DNA of 64,000 bases from Anodontia alba (Eukaryota > Mollusca > Bivalvia > Lucinida > Lucinidae): positions 25,880,095 through 25,944,094 of the forward strand of contig OZ024823.1 in assembly GCA_964016985.1 (NCBI GenBank), given 5' to 3'. Positions within the stretch are counted from its first letter, which is position 1; every line of letters starts with the position of its first letter. A program made the position numbers and the translations under genes. Below the pieces are notes generated by a model, which made no database searches, had not been told where the DNA came from, and saw only the letters and a program-made list of their open reading frames with translations. Positions 9,929 to 19,714 of this stretch are shown here, piece by piece.

Positions 9929-10079
9929 TAACAATGAAACCAACACTATACAACTTAACACCTGTCATGATCAGATAAAAAAAAAAAATGCACAAAAAAC
10001 ATTTTTTGAATCAAATCTGCAAAATTCTAAAAGTGCACAAATAACCAGTTGGAAAAAACTTTTTATTACCCTGTATATC

Positions 10080-10290
10080 CTTAGTTTTAGGACACCTTAT
10101 CCCTTATGATACTTCTCTTAAATTTTGAACAAGTCAACTGTAATATGTTTTGATGCATCTTAAACCTGCTGGAGGAGTGGTGAACAGTGTAGGCACTGAT
10201 CAGATGCTGTGAAACATGGCGTCTGATCTAGGTTTACACGGTTTGCTCAGGCCTGTCTGTTTGAATACTTAAAGAGGTATAATACCATAA
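10080..10290. mobile_element. Foldback family K, copy 1
   Basis: Family K begins near 'taccctaagtatttggaca' and carries the hairpin 'gcagatgctgnnncagcatctga' with outer arms 'caaacagtgtagaccc', ending 'tttgctcaggc'. This copy is diverged. Confidence 0.5.
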
Positions 10291-10331
10291 CTGACAAAAT
10301 ATTTATGATGACTGTAAAGCATAGAGTAAGA

Positions 10332-10523
10332 ATTTAACCTTTAAATTGCTAATCCCAACCTAAGCAGATGACATTTTGACTGTTTTTATTTTTCATAACA
10401 TATAAGGCTTGACATTTATTTGAATTGACTGCTTAGCAAATGATTCACATAAAATTTTGTCTTTTCTGAAAAATAACATAAATTTTAGAATATTGTCTGC
10501 TTCAGATTTGGTTGCCCCATTTA
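10332..10523. mobile_element. Foldback MITE family B, diverged copy
   Basis: 'ttaacctttaaattgct' starts it; the arms around 'gactgcttagcaaatgat' are recognisable but decayed. Confidence 0.6.
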
Positions 10524-10606
10524 ACCCTTGTTAGGTCACAGAAGGTGAATGAAGACACATTTATTACAGCTATATTGAGGTGTATTGGGGTTCATTCACC
10601 CTGTCT

Positions 10607-10802
10607 TTAACTCTTTGCATGCTGGGTAATTTTGCGTACTTTTTGTTGATTGTGGATTTTTTTAAAATTACTTCTTTCAAAAAAATGTTTCAGGAATACA
10701 ATCAGAGTGTCAAACAGTTTGGATCCAGATCAGGCCGGATATTCTTTGGGCCTGACCTGGGTCGAAACTGTTTGCAAAAAAACATACTAGCGGGGAAAGA
10801 GT
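10607..10802. mobile_element. Foldback MITE family F, copy 1
   Basis: Family F ends read 'ttaactctttgcatgctggg' and the hairpin arms are 'caaacagtttggatccagat' around a GGCC-rich loop. The left terminus is intact; the right end stops after the hairpin. Confidence 0.7.
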
Positions 10803-11175
10803 ATCCACACTGTATTATATAAAATTTGTCACAATGTGAAATTAAAATCTGGGTCTGTAATTTTTGTAGGTTTGATTGTTGAATTTTGGAATTTTTATGG
10901 CTACTTGGTCACACCATAATTGGTCAATCCAAGCTGTTCATTACAAGCGATTCAAGTAAGGAAAAATGTGGATGGACTGACAGACAGCTGATCCCAAATA
11001 TGTTACTGTTATTACCTAGGAGAATTGATACACTTTCAAGGGAGACAAATCTGTCAAAATTTTTGCCTACCTTTTGAAAAGAGGTCTACTCTTGGGAGAA
11101 TTTTTTTTTTTTTTTCCTTTTAAAGCAGGAGAATAAATTCTTTCCTTTTAGAGTATAGTCCTTTTCAGAAAAGCT
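10803..11175. other. No recognised feature
   Basis: A+T-rich, with a T-run at 11101-11115. Confidence 0.45.
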
Positions 11176-11399
11176 TTAACTCTTTCCATGCTAGTGTCGA
11201 CTTTTGTTGTCTGCTGATAACCTTTGCAAACAGTTTGGACACAGATCAGGCCCAACAAAAGGTCGGGCCTGATCTGGATCCAAACTGTTTGACACTCTGA
11301 TGGTATTCCTGAAATTTTTTCATAAAAAAGTTAATTTTAAAAAAAAAAATCCACAGATGACAAAAAGGCATGCAAAATTACCCAGCATGCAAAGAGTTA
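11176..11399. mobile_element. Foldback MITE family F, copy 2
   Basis: Both termini are visible: 'ttaactctttccatgcta' and 'cccagcatgcaaagagtta'. The hairpin spans about 11224-11291 with 'gatcaggcccaacaaaaggt' at its centre. Confidence 0.8.
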
Positions 11400-11922
11400 G
11401 TGTGCAGGAATGCAAACAGACAGTCACTAATGATGTCTCCCTTAATAAAAAAGGGCAGAAATTGTACCAAGTGTATAAGGCCCTTTAAATATTTGGAAAT
11501 AATTGTCTGACCATTATGAGCAAACTATGTAGACCCAGATCGTGCTGCTTCTGTGGAGCACTCTTATCCGAACCGTTAGCAATTCCATTAGCAGATTCTG
11601 TGACACCTTCTATCAACTTGTTTATATAACTGTAATGGAACGGAGGTGGGATTGGGGGTCTGAATATTAGGATATTTACGGTAAGTCCTTTTCTCCTTGA
11701 TAAAGCTTTATTATCATTTATCAACTAAAACAAGCTCATTATTCAAACTAGAATAATTTGCATAAAATATTATAATAACGTCCTCCTCCTACTACATGAA
11801 CAGAAAATAAAATTACAGTATTTAATAATTGATAATTACAAATTATTATTGATGGATAAAATTATAATGACATTTTTTTTTTGTAAATGTACTAAATATG
11901 ATATGGTTGAACAAAGAACATT
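11400..11922. other. Unassigned, with a family K trace
   Basis: 'gagcaaactatgtagaccc' near 11518 and the following palindrome suggest a decayed K core. Otherwise I recognise nothing. Confidence 0.4.
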
Positions 11923-12173
11923 TTAACTCCTAAAGCGCCAAGCAAATTTGTAGTGTACAACATTCTAAATTCTTGTTATCTTTATTAGAAATCAAGTCTT
12001 GACTTTTTATGTGAATCATCTGTTTGGCAAATGATTCACATGAAATGTCAAGACTTATCTTCCATGGAAAATACATTTAAAAATGAAAACTTCGTCTGGT
12101 ATAATTTTGATTCATTTTCTCTGAATTTCAAAATATCTTCTGCTATAATTTTGCATGACGTTTAAAAGGTTAA
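11923..12173. mobile_element. Foldback MITE family B, copy
   Basis: Left end 'ttaactcctaaagcgcca', arms around 'atctgtttggcaaatgat'. The right terminal segment is duplicated in part ('tctgctataattttg'). Confidence 0.7.
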
Positions 12174-12534
12174 TGCTATTCTGTCTGCATCATTTACAAG
12201 TATAATAATCATAGCAATCAAGTGCATTTACCCTATGTAAATGTAAAACTTTCACCTATTAATGGGCTAGGTAGACAATAGTCTCAAAATTTAAAAAAAA
12301 AAAAAATAAAAAAAAAATGTTTTCTATATTTGGAGGTAACTGAATTATGTCACTTTCCAGGTACTATATCCTCAGAGATGACGCATTTGGTTGGGTTGGA
12401 GTTTCACAGAAAGTTTCAGGCAGTGAGCTCTGATCTGCAAAATAATTTTTTTAAACCCTAAAAATGCTGATGTAGCATGTTTTGTTTTGATGGTTGAGCC
12501 TCACTTTATGAAAAGGGATCTTTAAGGTTGAGGC
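12174..12534. other. No recognised feature
   Basis: A+T-rich with an A-run near 12292-12318. Confidence 0.45.
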
Positions 12535-12755
12535 TTAACCCTTAAAGCACCAGTCACAACTAAAGCAGACGACAATTTAGATTTTTTTTTTTTTTTTTAT
12601 TTTCAGATGAAAACAAGTCCTGATATTTCATGTGGATCGTCTGCCAAGCAGACGATTCACATGAAATATCAAGACTTGTTTTCTCTGGAAAATAAAAATA
12701 TAAAAATTTTAGAATGTCGTCTGCTGCAAATTTTGCTTGGCACTTTAAGGGTTAA
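12535..12755. mobile_element. Foldback MITE family B, full-length copy
   Basis: TTAA to TTAA, with termini 'ttaacccttaaagcacca' and 'ggcactttaagggttaa' and long near-perfect arms around 'gtctgccaagcagac'. Confidence 0.85.
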
Positions 12756-12804
12756 TTGCCAGCTATGGAGGCCCACACTAGCTTGCATTTGTATGCTATT
12801 AAAT

Positions 12805-12991
12805 GTTTAGCATGCTGGGTAATGAGTTCAGCAGACGAGATTTTGATGTTTTCTTTTTTCCCCATAAAATAGGCTTTGACATTTCATGCAAATTGTCTCC
12901 AAAAGCAATTTGCATGAAATGTCAGTCTATTTTCTGGGAAAAATATTGCCAATTTGTCATCTGTTGAAGCTGCCCAGAGTGGTAAAGGTTT
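12805..12991. mobile_element. Foldback MITE family C, copy
   Basis: 'tttagcatgctgggtaa' to 'cagagtggtaaaggttta', with a slightly shortened right arm. Confidence 0.7.
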
Positions 12992-12999
12992 ATCAGAGT

Positions 13000-13130
13000 T
13001 ACGGACTGTTAACATCAAGTGGATACTGTGGAACAGTGAGTGCAGTCTGATCAGATTGCTTAGATGGATAAGCTGATTTAGTCCTACACTGTTCACATGT
13101 GCCAAGGGGGATCTTTCTCTTATGACACAG
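13000..13130. mobile_element. K-like hairpin remnant
   Basis: Arms 'ggaacagtgagtgcagtctg' and 'tcctacactgttcaca' flank a diverged core. The ends are not definable. Confidence 0.4.
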
Positions 13131-13367
13131 CTCATTTCATTTTATATAAATAGCAGACATATAATTCTTTCTAGGGCTGTTAAGAAAATTAGTCATTTTT
13201 TTAAATAATTTTTATGAATTTCAACCACAAAATGTCTCATGATTTTGATAGATTCAGATCCGATTTCAAAGTAAGGTCTGGGAATTTAGGCTTACCCAGA
13301 CTAAGTATTTATTACTTTGCACTCACATTATATGGGTATAAAATGATGATATTTTGTCAATGTTGCA

Positions 13368-13564
13368 TTAATGCTAAGCATGCTTGATAAAAATTTCAGC
13401 AGATGACATTTTAAAACATTTTTCTTAATTTACCCTGAGAAGAGGCTTTGACATTTCATGCAGACAATTTGCATGAATTGTTAAAGCCTGTTTTCTAGGA
13501 AAAATAAGAAAAATACTTCAGATTGTTGCCCGCTGAATTTTTTAACCAGCATGCCAAGCATTAA
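13368..13564. mobile_element. Foldback MITE family C, copy
   Basis: Bounded by 'ttaatgctaagcatgct' and 'agcatgccaagcattaa', i.e. both ends of the 'agcatgc' subtype, with a short loop. Confidence 0.75.
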
Positions 13565-13803
13565 TGATGTAAGTATAATAATTGAGCCAGGATGAGATAA
13601 TGGAAAGCCAGGATCAGTATGTCCAGCTGTACAGCCTGATCCAGGGCTTTTCTGTCTGTTGATACATTCTTCAGAGTATCCAGTGAGTCTGTGGGCAGGC
13701 ATTAAAGGCCTTGATCAGACTGTGAATGTAATAACAGTCCTTTTTGTTTGACATTGTCCAGCTGTTGTAGCCCAGACATGCAGGATATGTTGATAGAAAA
13801 ACA

Positions 13804-13950
13804 TAGCTCTAGATAAGAGCTGGTATTAGGCAAATAATTTTTTAATTTCTCAACAAAAATACTCATTAGAAGCCCTTTGCCCTACACATGTTTTTGTGAA
13901 GAAATAAGAAAATATGAATATCTTTTGGCTGATGTAGTACCTTATCTGTA
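13804..13950. mobile_element. Foldback MITE family D, copy
   Basis: 'tagctctagataagag' to 'tagtaccttatctgta'; the central arms are partly deleted. Confidence 0.65.
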
Positions 13951-13978
13951 TGTATGTATAGTATTTTCTTTCCTCTCA

Positions 13979-14188
13979 TTAATGTTTCACACTCTGGGTA
14001 AAATTTTCAGCAGACAGCATTTTGAAATATTTTTTTTATATTTCCCAGAAAACAGAATTTGACATTTCATACAAATTGTCAGACAACTTGCATGAAATGT
14101 TTGATCCTGTTTTCCGGAAAAAATAAGAAAAATATCATCAATTTGTCATCTGCTGAATTTGCACAGAGAGTCACATGGTAGAGATTAA
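13979..14188. mobile_element. Foldback MITE family C, copy
   Basis: TTAA at both ends. Arms around 'aaattgtcagacaactt'. It abuts the next element directly. Confidence 0.8.
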
Positions 14189-14328
14189 GAACATTTATTG
14201 TGGGTAGTTGTTAGCATTGCCTCAATGAGACAGTTCTGTTGACTACCACAACACATAAATATTTGTAGAGAAATGAGAAAAAATATCAGTGTTTTATTGA
14301 AGAAATGCGTTTCTTATCTGAGAGTTAT
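14189..14328. mobile_element. Foldback MITE family D, 5'-incomplete copy
   Basis: Begins inside the left arm ('ttattgtgggtagttg') and ends at 'cttatctgagagttatg'. Confidence 0.6.
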
Positions 14329-15011
14329 GACTTGTAATAAAATGAGTTTTTCTGACTGCTTTATGATGTTGGTAATAAACTCTATGGATGCATTTTGAGT
14401 GATTTGTTATATGACAGACATATTAAATGGAGTGCTTAGCACATCAAATTTTTAGTGATTTGTACTAAGAAGTTTGTCTGCAAGGTCTGCTCTGTGTTGA
14501 TGCATCATCAAAAAGATGACCATTGCAGTATCTTTTGTTGTTATTTAGTGGTAAATATATTTTCATTAGAATTTTTTTTCTTCTACTGAATGTTTAAAAT
14601 AAGATATGTGCCATGTGAAAAGATTCCTTGGGACACAAAGACAGTAAAGAGTCGCATCGGGTACACTGAGGTGCTTGTAATGAGTATACCTAATATATGT
14701 TTTAATGAAGAAATAAGAATTAAAGATATCAAGACTTTATGCTTTATCTATGGCTTATACAGGCTGTATAGTACAGTGATCTGGTTGCAAGTTACCAATT
14801 TGAAGACCACATGATCTCTGCTAGTACTCAGACCTTCTCCACAGCCTTTACATCTACTGAACTCCAAGTCTGTCTCTCATACCTCCCATGAATTTTAAGG
14901 AGATGAAAATTGTCATCATTATTGTCGCATGCTTGACTGAGTGTCAACTGATACAGGTTTACACACTTCGCAGAATGCCACAATCATGCAGTCTAAGTTA
15001 TGGTATAATTC
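14329..15011. other. Unassigned, with a family D fragment
   Basis: A right-arm fragment of family D is at about 14660-14745 ('gaggtgcttgtaatgagta'). The rest shows no feature I can support. Confidence 0.4.
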
Positions 15012-15203
15012 ATGGCTCTTGATAAGACGCTTTTTTTTCAGCCAAAAGTTGTTGATATTTTTATTTTTCTTCACAAAAATATATGTTGTGGGTACTCATT
15101 AAAAGTGCCTTGGTTAGGCACTTTTAATGAGAACCTACATCATATGTTTTCATAGAGAAATAAGAAAAATATATTTATTTGAACCTCTCTTATCTAGAGC
15201 TAT
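15012..15203. mobile_element. Foldback MITE family D, full-length copy
   Basis: 'ggctcttgataagacg' to 'cttatctagagctatg', with arms around 'gccttggttaggca'. Confidence 0.8.
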
Positions 15204-15715
15204 GGACCATCACTGTCACTGTAACTTACAATAGTGTTGTATATCACTCTAATCATTGTCAGAGCCAGTGTCACATGTGGCTCGGAAAGGTTGATGGAGA
15301 CAAGTTTTTAAATGAATAGGAGTAGTTTTGTTCAGAAGATATCATATAGAAGGTATAGGTCTCCAAATACGATCTGTGCAACTGGAGATAGGAATTGTAG
15401 TGAGATGGCACAAGTTGACAAGGAATGAAATAGTGTTGTTTCTTATCAAGAAAATATAATTGTGGATATTTTAGTATAAGATGTCGTGTCACACTTTGAG
15501 ATAGATGTGAATTTTATAGGTTCTTGTTATGAATAAATCTTACACAAACAGCTTCGGGGATTGGGATGAAATTTAAGAAATGTGATTTTTTTGATTAACT
15601 TTTGACATCATATTTGATAACTTAATGTGGAGAAGTGATCAGTGTATTGGAAATATTTCTGAAATCAAGACAATTGCTCAGGTAAGCTATGTCAACAATT
15701 TTGCTTTGTCAACTT
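15204..15715. other. No recognised feature
   Basis: Not matched to any family. Ends with 'gataacttaatgtgg'-type A+T-rich sequence before the minisatellite. Confidence 0.45.
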
Positions 15716-15719
15716 CTGC

Positions 15720-18426
15720 CAAGAAAACATAGTCCTGATCAGCCTGCTGTTCATGCAGACTAAAATGCCCCAGTGCAGACAATAAAGAGCCTCAGATCAG
15801 ACTGCTGTCTATGCAGTTAGTCAAGCTTCAGATCAGCCTGCTGTTGATGCAGCCAGCTGATCTCCTGCAAACTAAAACCCAAGATAAGCCTGCTATCCAT
15901 GTAAATATCAAAACCTTAGATTGGCCTGCTTTCCATAAAGTCAGTAAAGCTCCAGATCAGCCTGCTGCCCATACAATTAGTAGAACCCAGATCAGCCTGC
16001 TGTCCATGCATTTAGAGACCCACAACAGCCTGCTGTCCATGCAATAAGTAGAGCTCCAGATCTGCCCGCTGCCCATGCAATTAATAGAGCCTCAGATCAG
16101 CCTGCTGTCCATGTAATTAGTAGAGCCCCAGATCAGCCTGCTGTCCATGCAATTAGTAAAGACCCAGATCAGTCTGCTGTCCATGCAATTAATAGAGCCT
16201 CAGATCAGCCGGCTGTCCATGCAACCAGTAGAGCCCCAGATCAGCCTGCTGTCAATACAACTAGTAGAGCCCCAAATCAGCCTGCTGTCCATGAAATTAG
16301 TAGAGCCACATATCAACCTGCTGTTCATACAATTAGTAGAGCCACAGATTAACCCGCTGTCCATGCAATTAGTAGAGCTCCGGATCTGCCTGCTGTTCAT
16401 GCAATTAATAAAGCCCCAGATCAGCCTGCTGTCCATGCGATTAATAGAGCCACAGATTAGCCTGCTGTCCATGCAATTAGTAAATCACCTGATCAACCTG
16501 CCGCCCAAGCAACTAATAGATCCCAATCAGTCTGCTGTCCAAGCAATTAATATAGCCTCAGATCAGCCTGCTGTCCATGTAATTAGTAAAGCCCCAGATC
16601 AGCCTGCTGTCCATGCAATTAGTAAAGCCCCAGATCAGCCTGCTCTTCATGCAGTAATGAAAGCCTCAGATCAGCCTGCTGTCCGTCCATGCAATTAGTA
16701 AAGCCCCAGATCAGCCTGCTGTCCATGCAATTAGTAAAGCCCCAGATCAGTCTGCTGTCCATGAAATTAGTAGAGCCACAGATCTGCCTGCTGTCCATGC
16801 AGTTAGTAGAGCCCCTGATCAGCCTGCTATCCATGCAACTTGTAGAACCCCAGATCAGCCTGCTGTTCATGAAATTAGTAGTCCCAGATCAGCCTGCTGT
16901 CCATGCAATTATTAGAGCACCAGATCAGCCTGCTGTCCATGCAACTAGTAGAGCCACAATCAACCTGCTCTCCATGCAACTAGTAGAGCCACAGATCAGC
17001 CTGCTCTCCATATAGTTAGTAGAGCCCAGATCACCCTTCTGTCTATGCAACTAGTAGAGCTCCAGATCAGCCTGCTGTCCATGCAGTTAGTAGATCCGCA
17101 GATCAGCCTGTTGTCCATGCATTTAGTAGAGCCACAGATCAACCTGCTACCTTGCAACTAGTAGAGCCCCAGATCAGCCTGCTGTCCATGCAATTTGTAG
17201 AGCCACAGATCAGCCTGCTGTGCATGCAATAAGTATGGCCCCAGATCAGGCTGCTGTGCATGCAATTAGTAAATCCCCAGATCAGCCTGCTGTCCATGCA
17301 GTTACTTAAGCGCCAAAAAGCCTGCTGCCCATGCAATAAGTAGAGCCCCAGATCAGCCTCTGTCCATGCAGTTAGTAGAGCCACAGATAAGCCTGCTGCC
17401 CATAAAATTAGCAGAGCTACAGATTAGTCTATGCAATTAGAATAGCCCTAGATTAGCCTTTTGTCCATGCAATTAGTAGAGCCCCAGATCAGCCTTCTGT
17501 CCATGCAGTTATTATAGCCCCCAGATCAGCCCACTGTCCATGCAATTAGTAGAACCCCAGATCAGCCTGCTGCCTACGCAGTTAGTAGAGCCACAGATCA
17601 ACCTGCCCTCCATGGAATTAGTAGAGCCCCAGATCAGCCAGCCTGCTGTCCATGCAACTAGAAGAGCCACAGGTCAGCCCGCTGTCCATGCATTTAGTAG
17701 AGCCCCAGATCAGCCTGCTATCTATGGAATTGGTAGAGCCCCAGATTAACCTGCTGGTATTGCAACTAGAAGAGCCACAGATCAGCCTGCTGTCCATTCA
17801 ATTAGTAGCGTGTCAGATCAGCCTGTTGTCCATGCAATTAAGAGAGCCTCAGATCAGCCTGCTGTCAATGCAACTAGTAGAGCCCCAGATCGGCCTGCTG
17901 TCCATGCAATTAGTAGAGACTGGATCAACCTGCTGTCAGTGCAATTAGTAGAGTCACAGATCAGCCTGCTGACTATGCACCTAGTAGACCCCTAGATGTA
18001 CCTGCTGTCCATGAGCCCCAGATCAGCCTGCTATCCATGCAGCTAGTAGAGACCCAGATCAGCCTGCTGTCCATGCAACTAGTAGAGCCCCAGATCAGCA
18101 TGCTGTCCTTGAAATCAGTAGAGCCACAGATCAACTTGCTGTCCAGGCAGTTTGTAGAGCCACAGATCAGCTTGCAGTCCATGCAATTAGATCCACAGAT
18201 TATCCCGTTGTCCATGCAGTTAAAGTCAGTAATGCTCCAGATCTGCCTGCTGTCCATACAATTAGTAGAGACTGGATTAGCCTGCTGTCCATGCAATTAG
18301 TAGAGCCCCACATCAGCCTGCTATCCATGCAATTAGTAGAGCTCCAAATCAGCCTTTTGTCCATACAATTAGTAGTCCCAGATCAGCCTGCTGTCCATGC
18401 AATTAGTAGAGCTCCAGATCAGCCTG
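15720..18426. repeat. 36-bp minisatellite, first block
   Basis: About 70 diverged copies of a 36-bp unit that can be read from 'cagatcagcctgctgtccat' through 'gcaattagtagagccc'. The period is exactly 12 codons, so all frames on both strands stay open for 60-180 codons at a time (reading as MQLVEPQISLLS-type repeats on + and CMDSRLIWGSTN-type on -). Reading frames break repeatedly through single-base changes in units, which argues against coding. The first units (15720-15860) grade into family I-like sequence such as 'gcagacaataaagagcc'. Confidence 0.92.
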
Positions 18427-18715
18427 GGGGTGGTCGGGAGTGGCAATGGTGTCGTGTATCTTACGTCACCGGGGCGTCCAACTGAAATTGGCTTACAGTT
18501 GGGCAAGGCCTGCTATCCTTGTAGCAGGTAAGGGTAGAGGGGGAATGTTTTTATTTCTTCTGTTTTTTCACTTTCATTCCTGTTTCTATTTCTTCCCTAA
18601 TTGTCTCTTTCATCTCCTCTACTATCTCTTCTATCTCTTTTCTCCCTTTCTCTGGGAGACGACACAAAATGACCCACAAGGGTTGACGTGTCGTTAAACC
18701 CCAACACAATCAAAA
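18427..18715 (+). mobile_element. SINE-like 289-bp element, copy 1
   Basis: Starts 'ggggtggtcg', has a polypyrimidine middle (about 18555-18655) and ends 'gttaaaccccaacacaatca'. It sits inside the minisatellite with a 14-bp direct repeat 'tccagatcagcctg' on each side (18413-18426 and 18716-18729). The tail resembles other molluscan-type SINE tails in the window. No clear tRNA A/B boxes are seen, so the head type is unknown. Confidence 0.75.
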
Positions 18716-19370
18716 TCCAGATCAGCCTGCTGTCCATACAATTAGTAGTCCCAGATCAGCATGCTGTCCATGCAATTAGTAGAGCTCCAGATCAGCCTGC
18801 TGTCCATACAATTAGTAGAGACTGGATCAGCCTGTTGTCCATGCAATTAGTAGAGCCCCAGATCAGCCTGCTGTCCATACAGTTAGTAGAGACTGGATCA
18901 GCCTGCTGTACATGCAATTAATATAGCCTCAGATCAGCCTGTTGTCCATGCAATTAGTAGAGCCCCAGATCAGCCTGCTGTCCATACAATTAGTAGAGAC
19001 TGGATCAGCTTGTTGTCCATGCAATTAGTAGAGCTCCAGATCAGCCTGCTGTCCATGCAATTAGTAGAACCCCAGGTCAGCCTGTTGTCCATACAATTAG
19101 TAGAGCTCCAGATCAGCTTGCTGTCCATGAAATTAGTAGAACCACAGATCAGCCTGCTGTCCATGCAATGAGTAGACCCTTAGATCAGTCTGCTGTCCTA
19201 CAATTAGTAGAGCCCCAGATCAGCCTGCTGTCCATGCAATTAGTAAAGCCCCAGATCAGCCTTCTATCCATGCAATTAGTAGAGCCCCTGATCAGCCTGC
19301 CATCGATGCAATTAGAAGAGCCCCAGGTCAGCCTGTTGTCCATGCAATTGTTAGAGCCAAAAGATCAGGC
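18716..19370. repeat. 36-bp minisatellite, second block
   Basis: About 18 further units continuing the array after the insertion. It runs to about 19370, where 'agatcaggctgcagggccaa' marks the end. Confidence 0.9.
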
Positions 19371-19386
19371 TGCAGGGCCAACTGTG

Positions 19387-19675
19387 GGGGTGGTCGTGTG
19401 TGGCGAAGATGTCGTGTATCTTATGTCACCGGGGCGTCCAACTGATTTTGGCGTACAGTTGGGCAAGGCCAGCTATCCTTTTAGCAGGTAAGGGTATTGG
19501 GGGAATGTTTTCTTATTTCCTCTGTTTCTTCACTTTCATTCCTGTTCCTCTTTCTTCCCTGTCCTTCCCTTTCATCTTCTCTACTATCTCTTCTATCTCT
19601 CTTCTCCCTCTCTCTGGGAAACAACACAGAATGAACCATAAGGGTTGATGTGTCGTTAAACCCCAACACAATCAA
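19387..19675 (+). mobile_element. SINE-like 289-bp element, copy 2
   Basis: Same length and organisation as 18427-18715, differing by scattered substitutions. Its target duplication 'tgcagggccaactgtg' is at 19371-19386 and reappears, with one extra c, at 24255-24271, on the far side of the LINE. The LINE therefore inserted later at this element's 3' end. Confidence 0.78.
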
Positions 19676-19714
19676 TGCAGACTTCTTTGCATATGTGAAC
19701 ATAAGGGCTTTAGT

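Noticed and set aside
16147..16698. 183-codon open frame with MQLVEPQISLLS repeats
   Set aside because: Openness comes from the 36-bp period. Frames shift between neighbouring blocks and the reverse strand is equally open.
15720..19370. CRISPR-like array of ~36-bp repeats
   Set aside because: Units are contiguous, with no unique spacers, and diverge gradually. The genome is eukaryotic. It is a minisatellite.
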